Part shown: in pieces, positions 21,148 to 29,986 of the stretch
Layout of the letters: every line of letters begins with the position of its first letter
Numbering within the stretch: position 1 is the stretch's first letter
NCBI GenBank assembly: GCA_947627125.1
Contig: CANQUY010000003.1
Span: forward strand, 1-33,107
Origin: an uncultured Clostridia bacterium
GTDB taxonomy: Bacteria > Bacillota > Clostridia > Christensenellales > Borkfalkiaceae
Length of the DNA: 33,107 bases
Direction of reading: 5' to 3'
The notes under the pieces: model-generated
The model's database searches: none
Seen by the model: only the letters and a program-made list of their open reading frames with translations
What the model was told of the DNA's origin: nothing
Position numbers and translations under genes: made by a program

Positions 21148-24100
21148 ATGACGAAAACGGAAAAAGAAAATTTCATATCGGTCACGGCAAGATTTCCCGC
21201 CTATGTCGGCTATGCGGATCACTACTTTTCGACGCCCGCATCCCTCATTTTGCGCAACGACGGCGACGAGGACGTGACGCTCACCGCAAAACTTCAGACG
21301 GAGAGCGGCCTCTTTGTCTTTTTCGAGAAAGAGGTCTACGTCCCCTATGAGAGCACGGTGGAACTCTCCCTCAGCGGGATCTTCAACCCCGTGTTCCTCT
21401 CCGAACTCGCAGAGGTGACCGTCTGCACGGCAACGGCGAAAATTTTGCAGGGCGGAAAGGAGGTCTGTACGGCGGATATCTCCCTCACGGCCCTCCCCTT
21501 CGACTGGTGGGAGGGGCTCAAGGGCAATCCCGAACACCTCGCCTACTACGTCCGTCCGCACATGCCCGCGTGCGCTTCCGTCCTGCTCGAGGCGGGGAAC
21601 CGTCTGAAAGTCTGGGGGAGCGACCACTCCAACGGCTACGAAAACTGCGATAAAAACAGCATCCGCAGCGTGCTTGCGGCGATCTTTGCGGTCATCAAGG
21701 GGAAATCCGTCGAGCGGGCGGGCACGATCGACGCCGCTTCCCCCCTCTCCTGCATGCGCGAGCGGATCCTCGAGGACAGAAAGGCGACCTCGATGGAACT
21801 CGCCGTGTTTGCCTGTTCCTGCCTCGAGGGCGCGGGGCTCCATCCCGTCCTCGCCGTCGGCGAAAAGGACGTGGCGGTGGGCGTATGGCTGTATGAAACC
21901 TGCTTTTTGGACAGCGTTTCCGAGGACAGGGAAACGGTGGAAAAGTACATTTCGGACGGCATCAACAACCTCGCTTTCTTCGACGCGGACGACCTCTTCA
22001 CGGACAAGAAGGGGGCTTACGTCGTGGCGGAAACGCACTTTAAGACCAAGCTCGAAAAGGGAAAATTCTCCGTCTTTACGGATATCCGCCGCTGCCGTCT
22101 GGGGGGGATCCTCCCCTGTCCCACGCGGGAAAAGGGCGCAAACGGCTACGAAATTTACCGTGAGGAGGACGTTTCGGGGGAGAATGCGCCCGCGCCCCTT
22201 CCTGAACTCGGCAAGCGGGAGGCTCCCGCAACGGGCAGCGAAAAGTGGGAACGGCGGCTTTTAGATCTCACGGGCAAGAACGCTCTTTTGAATTTCACGG
22301 GCAAGAACGCTCTCCATCTCATGAGCTGCGGGGCGGACGAGCTCATGCTCATTGCCGCCGCCTCTCCCCTGCGCCTTGCGGGCGGGAAGGAAAAGGCGGA
22401 CGCCTTCGGCGCAAAGGCCGAGGGGCAGAAGCGGGAACTTCTCCGCCTCGAACAGGAAAAGGGGCTCCTCCGCGTGTATGCTCCCGAGGGGGAAACGGAT
22501 GAGGCGGCCATGCGGCTCCTCCGCCGCAACCGCACCGCCGAGGAGGAAACGGGCGCGAGCATTCTCTACCTCGCCCTCGGCTTTCTCTCCTATACGACGA
22601 AGGACGGCGCACAGCGGTATGCCCCTCTGACGCTCATTCCCGCGACCCTCAAAAAACAGAGGGGGACGGACGCCTGCGTTCTGCACGCAGACGGCAAGGA
22701 ACGGTTCATCAACGCAACGCTGTTGGAATTTTTAAAGCGGGAATACGGGATCGACATGCGCGGCCTCGGCGGAAATCTGAAGCCGAGCGAGGTGTTCTCC
22801 GTCGTCCGCGCCGAAACGGCCAAGATGAAGGGGTGGAAGGTATACGAGGACGCATACCTCGCCGCTCTCTCCTTTGAGCGGTTCTTGATGTGGAACGACC
22901 TCCGCCGCTCCTATGAGGAATTCGGCAAGAATAAGCTCTTTTCCGCCCTCAAGGACGGCAAGTACGAAAAGTCCAACACCGCCTATATGGAAGAGGACGT
23001 CGCCGACCCCGCTGAGTATTTCCTTCCCCTGCCGAGCGACAGTTCGCAGTTCTCTGCCGTTGCCCTCTCGGACACGGGGGAGAGCTTTGTCCTGCACGGC
23101 CCGCCCGGGACGGGCAAGAGCCAGACGATCGCCAATATCATCGCAAACGCCCTCGCAAAGGGGAAACGGGTGCTCTTCGTCGCAGAGAAGCGGGCGGCGC
23201 TCGACGTCGTCAAAAAGCGGCTCGACGGCGTGGGGATCGGCGATTTCTGCCTCGAGCTCCACGGCGACAAGGCAGACAAGGCCGCCGCCCTTCAAAAGCT
23301 CGAGAGGACGCTCTCCCTGCCCAAGGAGGAGGCCGCATCCCGCAGCGCCAAGGAAGTGCAGGCCCTCCGCAGCGACCTCTCCGCCCCCATGCTCGCCCTG
23401 CACAGGAAGAGAAAGTTGGGGCTCTCCGTCTACAGCGCGATCCTCGGCTATCTCGCGAACCGCCATGCGCCCGACATTCTCGACGTCGAGAGCTCCTTCT
23501 ACGACGCGCTGACCGAGGAAAAACTCGCCGTCTACAAGACGGTGATCCTCCGCGCGGCGACGGCGGCAAGGGAATGCGGCTCGGTCGCCCATTCCCCCTT
23601 TGAAAATGTCAATCTCACCGTTTGGTCGGCTCCTCTGCGGGACAGGGTATTCTGCGCCTCCGAGGTCGTCATTGCGGAGAGCAGACATTTGAAGTCCTTT
23701 TTGACCCTCTTCCTCGAATTCTACCGCCAGACGATGGCGGCCCTCTCCGAGAAGAAGCTGAAGGGGCTTGCCCTTCTCGCTTCCGACCTCAAGAGCGGAA
23801 AATACGATAAATACTTCGCCGCAACGGACGCCGACACATTTTCGGCATTCTATGCGGCAAACCGCCAGCTTGATTCCCGCCTCTCCTACTATTACAAGCA
23901 TTTCAAGACACTTGTGGAGCCCGACAATGCCGAGGAGCTCAAGACGCTCCGCGCGGGCGGGGATTGGCGGCTTCTGAAGAGCGGAAAAAACACCGTGAAA
24001 AAGCTCCGCCGCGTGGCCATCGACCCCTTCGGGGACGAGGACGTCATGAAGTACCTCATCACCCTCGCCGATATCGACGATGCGGAAAAGAGCGTCACGT

Positions 24101-26676
24101 CCTTCCTTCTCTCCAAAAATTTCTGCGACCGCACGGGCCATATCGTCTACAAGAAGCGGAGCGAATTTTTGGAAGATCTCTACCGCCTGCACGAGAGCAA
24201 CGCCGCCCTCTTCACCGACTACAACGCCGAGGCGTTTAACAGCATGTGCGTCAGGGCGGCGAGCGGCTACACCCTCCCCGTCCTCGAGGGCTATATCAAG
24301 GCAGAAGAGGCGTTCTTCACCGCCCTCGGGAGCTTTATCTCCGTCACAAAGACGGACAGGAGCAGAAACGACGAGAGCGATCTCGTGGAATTCTACTCCA
24401 TGAAGGCGGCGGGGCTCATCGACAATATCGACCTTCTCGCGGGCTGGTGCATGTACCGCGCAACGGCGGAGGAGATGAAGGAAAACGGCCTCACCTTCTT
24501 AAGCGAAGCCCTCGAAAACGGCAAGCTCGGCACGGAGGACCTTCTCGCAGGCTTTGAGAAGAATATCTACCGCAACTTCCTCGAATCGGTCATTCCCTAC
24601 GACAAGGACCTCTCCCGCTTCACGGCGGGTTCCCTCGAGGACACGGCCGAAAAGTTTTCGCTCGCCTATGAGAACTTCACCCGCGCGACCAAGGCCGTCA
24701 TCCGCCAGACCCTCATTTCCCGCCTCTATGACGAGGCATACGACGCCGACAGGGCGGCCTTCTACCGCATCTCCAAGGGAAACCTCAAGAGCGCTTCTCT
24801 CCGTTCCCTCTTCGAGGAGATCCCCTCTCTCCTCTCCGCCGCCGCGCCCTGCATGCTGATGAGCCCCGTTTCCGTGGCGCAATATCTCCGTCCCGAGGCA
24901 GATCTCTTCGATCTCGTCGTGTTCGACGAAGCCTCGCAGATGTCCACGGCGGAGGCGGCAGGTTCCATCGCGAGGGGGAAAGCGGCCGTCATCGTCGGCG
25001 ACCCCAAACAGCTCCCTCCCACCACCTTCTTCCGCGGCGAAGCGGTCGACGATGCGGGCGAAGAGGACCTCGAGAGCGTTCTCGACGACTGCCTCGCCTT
25101 GGGCCTCCCCGAACGGCACCTTCTCTGGCACTACAGGAGCCGCCACGAGAGCCTCATCGCCTTCTCCAACAGCATGTACTATCAAAACAGGCTGTGCACC
25201 TTCCCCTCGCCAGACGCAATGGAGCGCAAAGTGCGGCTCATTCCCACGGACGGCTCCTACGACAGGGGTGTCACAAAGCGCAACGCGAAGGAGGCGGAAG
25301 CGCTCACCGCCGAGGTCATCCGCCGCCTCAAGGACCCCGCCCTCTCCAAGCTCTCCATGGGCGTGGTGACCTTCTCCGCCGCCCAGCAGGAGGAGCTCGA
25401 AAAGCAGCTTGCAAGGGCCATTTCGGAGAAGAAGCTCGAATCCGCCGCCTACGACAGGGAAGAGCCCCTCTTCATCAAAAATCTTGAAAACGTGCAGGGG
25501 GACGAGCGGGACGTCATCCTCTTCTCCGTCTGCTACGGCCCCGACGTCACGGGGAAAGTTTCGATGAACTTCGGCCCCCTCAACCAATCGGGCGGGTGGC
25601 GCAGGCTCAACGTCGCCGTTTCCCGCGCGAGGGAAGAAATGCTCGTCTATGCGTCCATTACCTCGTCGATGATCGACCTCAAAAAGACCTCTTCTGCGGG
25701 CGTTGCGGGGCTCAAGGCCTTTCTCGAGTATGCCGAAAAGGGCAAGACGACCCTTTCCGTCAAGGCAGACGACGTCAAGCCCGGCAAGGGGATCGGCAAA
25801 TTTATCGCGGAGGAGCTCGCCGCATACGGCTATCGGTGCCGCGTGGAAGTCGGGACGTCGGGGTTCAAGGTGGACACGGCCGTCATCGACCCCGCCCGTC
25901 CCACGGAGTTCCTTCTCGGCATTCTCGCGGACGGCAACACGGCCTTTTCCGTCAAGGACAAGAACGTCCTGCAGCCGCAGATTTTGAAGCGGGGCGGGTG
26001 GAACGTGTTGCGCCTCAACAGCGTGAGTTTCTACAACAACCCCAAGCGGGAGATCAAGCGCATCAAGGACGTGCTCGACAGGCTCACGGGCGCAGACAAG
26101 CGGGCGGGCAACTGGCTTTCAAAGTACAAAAAACCGTATAAGTGCGTAAAAACGAACTCGGCGGAGCTCATCACTTTCCTGACCGAGGGAGAACATGACA
26201 TGGAAGTCTTTGACCGCCTCGACGAGATCGTGACGGCGGAGGAACCCATCTCCCGCGCCTTTTTGAAAAAGCGGTGTCTCATGAGCTTCGGGATCCGCAA
26301 GAGCAATGCAAAGGCGGACGCCTACCTCGACACGCTCATCGGCGAGGGGGCCTATAAGCGGGAGAGAGCCGCGGGCACGGACTATTTCTACAAGACACCC
26401 AAGTCGCTCTTATTCAGCCGCGTCCGCGTGGAAGAGGGAGAGAAAGTTCGCAAAAATCCCGAAGATATTGCCGTATTTGACGTTCTCTCGCTCATCAAGG
26501 GGGCCCTCGAGGACAGAGTTTCGCTGTACCTCGACGAGCTCGTTCCCCTCGCCGCGGAGGTGTTCGGCCTCAGGCAGACGGAGAAGCTCTCTTCCTATCT
26601 CGAAACGTGCATTGCCTACGGCGAAACTTGCGGCCTCCTCGTCCGCTCCGTTTCCGACCGCATCACGCTGAAATGA
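21148..26676 (+). CDS. Giant DUF4011 / SF1 helicase / DUF3320 protein with degenerate nuclease-like domain
   Basis: The product has 1842 residues. A transglutaminase-like region (about 200-250) has KATSMELAVFACSCLEGAGL where relatives, as I recall, have GTC and later GH; here these read ATS (S215) and KD. The DUF4011 motif starts at 371 (LLDLTGKN) and is tandemly duplicated. The SF1 helicase core looks intact: Walker A GPPGTGKS (651-658), DEASQ (1260-1264), GDPKQLPP (1284-1291), HYRSRHESL, VQGDERDVILFS and RRLNVAVSRARE (about 1485-1496). A restriction-endonuclease-like region follows at about 1561 (GYRCRVEVGTSGFKVDTAVI), but the usual GIExDG reads GILADG. DUF3320 is at about 1690-1740. Related proteins appear in or near defence loci; here the gene stands alone between REP clusters. 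The role is unproven. Confidence 0.85.
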   Translation: MTKTEKENFISVTARFPAYVGYADHYFSTPASLILRNDGDEDVTLTAKLQTESGLFVFFEKEVYVPYESTVELSLSGIFNPVFLSELAEVTVCTATAKILQGGKEVCTADISLTALPFDWWEGLKGNPEHLAYYVRPHMPACASVLLEAGNRLKVWGSDHSNGYENCDKNSIRSVLAAIFAVIKGKSVERAGTIDAASPLSCMRERILEDRKATSMELAVFACSCLEGAGLHPVLAVGEKDVAVGVWLYETCFLDSVSEDRETVEKYISDGINNLAFFDADDLFTDKKGAYVVAETHFKTKLEKGKFSVFTDIRRCRLGGILPCPTREKGANGYEIYREEDVSGENAPAPLPELGKREAPATGSEKWERRLLDLTGKNALLNFTGKNALHLMSCGADELMLIAAASPLRLAGGKEKADAFGAKAEGQKRELLRLEQEKGLLRVYAPEGETDEAAMRLLRRNRTAEEETGASILYLALGFLSYTTKDGAQRYAPLTLIPATLKKQRGTDACVLHADGKERFINATLLEFLKREYGIDMRGLGGNLKPSEVFSVVRAETAKMKGWKVYEDAYLAALSFERFLMWNDLRRSYEEFGKNKLFSALKDGKYEKSNTAYMEEDVADPAEYFLPLPSDSSQFSAVALSDTGESFVLHGPPGTGKSQTIANIIANALAKGKRVLFVAEKRAALDVVKKRLDGVGIGDFCLELHGDKADKAAALQKLERTLSLPKEEAASRSAKEVQALRSDLSAPMLALHRKRKLGLSVYSAILGYLANRHAPDILDVESSFYDALTEEKLAVYKTVILRAATAARECGSVAHSPFENVNLTVWSAPLRDRVFCASEVVIAESRHLKSFLTLFLEFYRQTMAALSEKKLKGLALLASDLKSGKYDKYFAATDADTFSAFYAANRQLDSRLSYYYKHFKTLVEPDNAEELKTLRAGGDWRLLKSGKNTVKKLRRVAIDPFGDEDVMKYLITLADIDDAEKSVTSFLLSKNFCDRTGHIVYKKRSEFLEDLYRLHESNAALFTDYNAEAFNSMCVRAASGYTLPVLEGYIKAEEAFFTALGSFISVTKTDRSRNDESDLVEFYSMKAAGLIDNIDLLAGWCMYRATAEEMKENGLTFLSEALENGKLGTEDLLAGFEKNIYRNFLESVIPYDKDLSRFTAGSLEDTAEKFSLAYENFTRATKAVIRQTLISRLYDEAYDADRAAFYRISKGNLKSASLRSLFEEIPSLLSAAAPCMLMSPVSVAQYLRPEADLFDLVVFDEASQMSTAEAAGSIARGKAAVIVGDPKQLPPTTFFRGEAVDDAGEEDLESVLDDCLALGLPERHLLWHYRSRHESLIAFSNSMYYQNRLCTFPSPDAMERKVRLIPTDGSYDRGVTKRNAKEAEALTAEVIRRLKDPALSKLSMGVVTFSAAQQEELEKQLARAISEKKLESAAYDREEPLFIKNLENVQGDERDVILFSVCYGPDVTGKVSMNFGPLNQSGGWRRLNVAVSRAREEMLVYASITSSMIDLKKTSSAGVAGLKAFLEYAEKGKTTLSVKADDVKPGKGIGKFIAEELAAYGYRCRVEVGTSGFKVDTAVIDPARPTEFLLGILADGNTAFSVKDKNVLQPQILKRGGWNVLRLNSVSFYNNPKREIKRIKDVLDRLTGADKRAGNWLSKYKKPYKCVKTNSAELITFLTEGEHDMEVFDRLDEIVTAEEPISRAFLKKRCLMSFGIRKSNAKADAYLDTLIGEGAYKRERAAGTDYFYKTPKSLLFSRVRVEEGEKVRKNPEDIAVFDVLSLIKGALEDRVSLYLDELVPLAAEVFGLRQTEKLSSYLETCIAYGETCGLLVRSVSDRITLK
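22268..22313 (+). repeat. 27-bp-period tandem duplication inside the helicase gene
   Basis: TCACGGGCAAGAACGCTCT occurs at 22268-22286 and again at 22295-22313. It encodes TGKNALLNF followed by TGKNALHLM, doubling the DUF4011 signature in frame. Confidence 0.85.
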
Positions 26677-26938
26677 ATTAAAAATTCAAAATTTAAAATT
26701 AAAAATTGAGGTGGAGATATTTGAGAGCTCCTTGCTGCCCCTTTTAGGGGAAGTCCCCTAAAGGGGGAAAGGGGTTTAAACCCCTCAGTCACTGCGTGAC
26801 AGCTCCCCTAAGAGGGGAGCCAAGGGGGAACCCCAACGCAGTCCATGTCCCCTTCTTGAGGAGGGGGCATGGGGGCGGGGATGTTCTCAATCACGCCGAC
26901 CACAATTTTCAATTTTTAATTTTTCATTTTAAATTTTC
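26677..26938. repeat. Composite repeat: AT-rich tracts around a 90-bp GC-rich element
   Basis: An AT-rich tract (26677-26708), then a palindrome-rich element of about 90 bp (26735-26822), then a C/G-rich repeat and a second AT-rich tract (26903-26938). In reverse the 90-bp element matches 27950-28040 almost throughout (CTCCCCT...AGGGGAG, GTCAC...GTGAC, ACCCC/GGGGT, CTTCCCC...). No gene is present. Confidence 0.8.
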
Positions 26939-26968
26939 AAAAAACCGTCACATATGTGACGGTTTTTT
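26939..26968. terminator. Bidirectional terminator between the helicase gene and yraN
   Basis: AAAAAACCGTCACA, centre TA, TGTGACGGTTTTTT. Convergent genes on both sides could use it; it touches the yraN stop codon. Confidence 0.9.
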
Positions 26969-27329
26969 AGATAAATGCGTCCTCGAAATACTCGATCTCG
27001 CCCTCGAAAACGGACGATACGTCGAAGCGGATGGGCACCTCTCTCTTCTGAAGTTCGCACCAAAATTTGGCCATCATACGGTAGCGTTCCCGCTTCCGCC
27101 TGTCCACCGCCTCGGTGGGGAGGCCGAATGCGTCCGTTTCCCGCGCCTTTACCTCCACAAAACAGGTATACCCGTCGGGGCTCATCGCCACGATATCCGC
27201 CTCGCCGAAGGGCGTCTTGAAGTTGCGCTTCAGAATTTTATATCTGTGCTTTTTCAGATATTTTACGGTCAGGTCCTCTCCTTCCCGTCCCAAAATTTTT
27301 TTATGAAAGTTCTGCGATGGATCCTGCAT
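26967..27329 (-). CDS. yraN: YraN/UPF0102 family predicted endonuclease
   Basis: The product has 120 residues. The family core is clear: LGREGEDLTVKYLKKHRYKI (residues 13-32), then FGEADIV (E43, D45) and FVEVKAR (E59, K61), which form a Holliday-junction-resolvase-like D-ExK arrangement, and FGLPTEAVDRRKRERYR. The role is not established; the gene commonly sits by rnhB, as here. The ATG at 27329 lies within the rnhB end (61-nt overlap). The TTG at codon 13 could be an alternative start and would still overlap rnhB. The protein is cytoplasmic. Confidence 0.9.
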   Translation of the reverse strand: MQDPSQNFHKKILGREGEDLTVKYLKKHRYKILKRNFKTPFGEADIVAMSPDGYTCFVEVKARETDAFGLPTEAVDRRKRERYRMMAKFWCELQKREVPIRFDVSSVFEGEIEYFEDAFI

Positions 27330-27889
27330 GCTCCCACCTCTCTGATCGCTTCAATGTGCTTTTTCGTGCCATAACCCACGTTTTTTTCAAAACCGTATTC
27401 GGGAAATTCCTCGGCGTACCGCCGCATGAGCTCATCACGGTAGACCTTGGCGACAATGCTCGCCGCTCCGATGGAATAGACGAGAGCGTCCCCCTTCACG
27501 ATACTTTTCTGCGGCATGGAAATGTCGAGGGTCATGTTGCCGTCCGTCAGAACGAAGTCGGGGGGAAGAGTCAGGCCCTCGATCGCGCGCTTCATGCCGA
27601 GGCGGGTGGCCTGCAGAATGTTGATCTCGTCGATGGTGCGCTCGTCCACTTCGGCAATGGAGAAGGCGCGGGCGGTTTCGCGTATGCGCTCCGCAAGTTC
27701 CTCGCGCCTCTTTGCGGAGAGCTTCTTGCTGTCGTCAATGCCCAAAATGCGCCTTTCCTCGTCGAGGGGGAGAATGACGGCCGCACAGACGACGGGCCCC
27801 GCCAAGGGGCCTCTTCCGACTTCGTCCACCCCCGCCACGGCGGTGTAGCCCATGGAGAAATATTGGTTTTCGTATGTAAGTTGATCCAT
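27269..27889 (-). CDS. rnhB: Ribonuclease HII
   Basis: The product has 206 residues from the ATG at 27889, the normal size; the longer open frame upstream runs through repeat DNA. It cleaves RNA in RNA-DNA hybrids and at single ribonucleotides. Active-site residues are visible in VDEVGRGPLAGP (D22, E23), LTDGN (D116) and SIVAKVYRDELM (D152), with the GYGTKKHIEAI motif near the C-terminus. No clear Shine-Dalgarno precedes the ATG. The rnhB-yraN pairing and ylqF upstream follow the common Bacillota order, although about 300 bp of repeats now separate ylqF from rnhB. Confidence 0.94.
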   Translation of the reverse strand: MDQLTYENQYFSMGYTAVAGVDEVGRGPLAGPVVCAAVILPLDEERRILGIDDSKKLSAKRREELAERIRETARAFSIAEVDERTIDEINILQATRLGMKRAIEGLTLPPDFVLTDGNMTLDISMPQKSIVKGDALVYSIGAASIVAKVYRDELMRRYAEEFPEYGFEKNVGYGTKKHIEAIREVGACRIHRRTFIKKFWDGKERT

Positions 27890-27904
27890 AATGTGATGTT
27901 GAAT

Positions 27905-28192
27905 GAGGACGTTGCCCCCCCCCCTACCCCCTCCTCGGGAGGGGGGCCTCGGCTCCCCTTGTAGGGGAGCTGTCACGTAGTGACTGAGGGGTTTTTGAAC
28001 CCTATCCCCCCTTCGGGGTACTTCCCCTAAGAGGGGAAGCAAGTGGGACTTCGTTCGGCTGCCCTTGGCGTGACTGAGGGGGTGAAAATAAGGTGATGGT
28101 TCGACTACGCTCACCATGACGCAATTAGCACGCCGACGTTCTCAATCTCGCCCTGCCGCAATTTTTAATTTTTAATTTTAAATTTTAAATTT
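27905..28192. repeat. Composite repeat region between ylqF and rnhB
   Basis: From left: a C/G-rich palindrome (27912-27946), the 90-bp element (27950-28040) in the opposite orientation to 26735-26822, a short D unit (28097-28121, GGTTCGACTACGCTCACCAT), then an AT-rich tract (28150-28192). With 26677-26938 it brackets the yraN-rnhB pair as inverted copies. Confidence 0.8.
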
Positions 28193-29042
28193 ATATCAAT
28201 CCCACTTCTTTGAGGTCGTCGAGGGTGTCGAGGCGGATCCTGCCGAACTTGCCCTTACGGAAGTCGTCGAGGAGAGCGCGTTCCCCTCTCTCGTAGTCGA
28301 AATCGCCGCCGCGCAGCAAAAATCCGCGCCTTAAACATAGTTTTTCAAGCATTTCAAGCCCCGTTCCGCCGTCGATGCCGTAGCGGTCTTTGAGGGCCTG
28401 CGGGGAAATCTCCCAGAGTTCCTCGAGGAGCATGAGCGCGATCTCGTCGAGGGCCAAAATGTCGTCGTTGATGCTCCCGACGTAGGCGAGCCGCCGCGCT
28501 AAAACTTGATTTTCGCAGGAGGGCGGCATGGTGCCGGGGGTATCGAGAAGTTCAAAGCTCCCGCACTTCACCCACTGTTTGGCGCGGGTGACGCCCGCCT
28601 TGTCCCCCGTCGTCGCCTTCTTCCCGCCCGCAAGCAGGTTGATGAGCGTGGACTTTCCCGTGTTGGGAACGCCCGCCACGAGGAAGCGCATGGACCGCAC
28701 GGTGCCCTTTTTTAGGTTGCTCTCGAGGCGGTCCTTCACGAGAGATTCCATGGCCTGCAGGAGCGGACGGGCGGCGCGGGGGTCTGTCCCGTTCACCGCA
28801 ACCGCGTTCCTTCCGCCCTCCTTCATGGCCGAAAGATAGCCCTCCGTCTGTGAAAGATCTGCCTTGTTCAGAACATACAAGACAGATTTTGCCCCTACCA
28901 TGTCCGCGATCCCCCTGTTGTAAGAGGCCGCGGGGCAGCGGGCGTCGAGCACAATGACGACGCCGTCGCAGAGATTTAAGTTTTCGCCCATCACGCGCAT
29001 GGCCTTTGCCATGTGCCCGGGATACCATTGAATGACTTTCAT
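28191..29042 (-). CDS. ylqF: Ribosome biogenesis GTPase YlqF/RbgA
   Basis: The product has 283 residues. It is a circularly permuted GTPase that acts late in 50S assembly. The motif order G4-G1-G3 is seen directly: NKAD (residues 59-62), then GVPNTGKST (124-132), then DTPG (167-170). The N-terminus WYPGHMAKAMR is the family signature, and the C-terminal ANTAR-like helical domain is present. The ATG at 29042 has no good Shine-Dalgarno. In most Bacillota rplS lies between trmD and this gene; here only a REP cluster does. Confidence 0.94.
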   Translation of the reverse strand: MKVIQWYPGHMAKAMRVMGENLNLCDGVVIVLDARCPAASYNRGIADMVGAKSVLYVLNKADLSQTEGYLSAMKEGGRNAVAVNGTDPRAARPLLQAMESLVKDRLESNLKKGTVRSMRFLVAGVPNTGKSTLINLLAGGKKATTGDKAGVTRAKQWVKCGSFELLDTPGTMPPSCENQVLARRLAYVGSINDDILALDEIALMLLEELWEISPQALKDRYGIDGGTGLEMLEKLCLRRGFLLRGGDFDYERGERALLDDFRKGKFGRIRLDTLDDLKEVGLI

Positions 29043-29062
29043 GAGAAATTAAATGTACTGTG

Positions 29063-29302
29063 CTTATGCTGAACGAACGCGAAGCATTCCGTTGAACGCA
29101 CGGGAGCCCCGCGTCATTCTGAGAACGCAAGAAAGAACGAAGTCAGACGACTTCACCCGAAGAATCTCGCGGGGCGATTATGGGAACATGCGGCGAGATG
29201 CTTCGGGTAAGCTTCCGTAGGCTGCGTTCATACTACCCTTCTCAGCATGACGCCGCCCGCCCCTCATCCCGAGGTCCAAGGGGATCCCGTTGAACGCATG
29301 GG
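29063..29302. repeat. REP-like cluster between trmD and ylqF
   Basis: A short G-core unit (ATGCTGAAC...GAAGCATTCCG), an A unit (about 29106-29177), a reversed B unit (about 29189-29256) and a decayed short C unit (to 29302). No rplS or other gene is visible. Confidence 0.85.
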
Positions 29303-29319
29303 GCATGCAGAGCGCCGAC

Positions 29320-29985
29320 TCACTTCAGCAAATCGGGGCGCATTTTTTTTGTGAGGGCGAGGGACTGTTCGCGGCGCCACTTGTCGATTTCGGCATGGTT
29401 GCCGCTGCGGAGCACCTCGGGCACCGTCATTCCCCTGTACTCCACGGGGCGGGTGTAGTGAGGATATTCCAAGAGATTCTCCGAAAAGCTCTCATCCACC
29501 AAAGACGCGGGAGAGAGCACGCCGTCGAGATACCGCGCAACGCAGTCCACGAGAACCATTGCGGGGAGCTCGCCGCCCGTCAGCACATAGTCGCCGATGG
29601 AGATCTCCTCGTCGATAAAGAGGTCGATCGCCCGCTGGTCTACTCCCTCATAGTGGCCGCAGAGGAGCACAAGGTCCTCCCCCTCCGCAAGGGAGATGAC
29701 CTTCTCCTGCGTGAGCGTCTTTCCCTTGGGGGAGAGGTAGATGCGCCGCGCCGCATGGTCGGGATCGACGGCCTCGACCGCACTCCCGATGGGCTGGGCC
29801 ATCATGACCATGCCCGCGCCGCCGCCGAAGGGATAGTCGTCGCACTTCAAATGCTTGTCCTCGGTGTACTTTCTGATATCGACGACGTCGAGGGTGAACT
29901 TATGCTCCTTTTGCGCCCTGCCGATGATGCTTTCGGAGAGGGCGGAGAACATTTCGGGGAAGAGTGTCAAAATGGTGATTTTCAT
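29320..29985 (-). CDS. trmD: tRNA (guanine-N1)-methyltransferase TrmD
   Basis: The product has 221 residues. TrmD makes m1G37 in tRNAs for Leu, Pro and Arg, preventing +1 frameshifts. The SPOUT trefoil-knot signatures are present: LFPEMFSALSESIIGRAQ, DDYPFGGGAGMVMM, LCGHYEGVDQRAID, ISIGDYVLTGGELPAMVLVD and LLEYPHYTRP. The ATG at 29985 lies 1 nt after the permease stop, making it the last gene of the tmk operon. Substrates include tRNA-Arg(CCG), encoded in this window. Confidence 0.96.
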   Translation of the reverse strand: MKITILTLFPEMFSALSESIIGRAQKEHKFTLDVVDIRKYTEDKHLKCDDYPFGGGAGMVMMAQPIGSAVEAVDPDHAARRIYLSPKGKTLTQEKVISLAEGEDLVLLCGHYEGVDQRAIDLFIDEEISIGDYVLTGGELPAMVLVDCVARYLDGVLSPASLVDESFSENLLEYPHYTRPVEYRGMTVPEVLRSGNHAEIDKWRREQSLALTKKMRPDLLK

Positions 29986-29986
29986 A

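Noticed and set aside
22732..24192. Long minus-strand open frame opposite the helicase gene (also 24499-25587)
   Set aside because: GC-rich codon bias leaves the antisense frame open. No start signal, no domain, and it is fully covered by the helicase gene.
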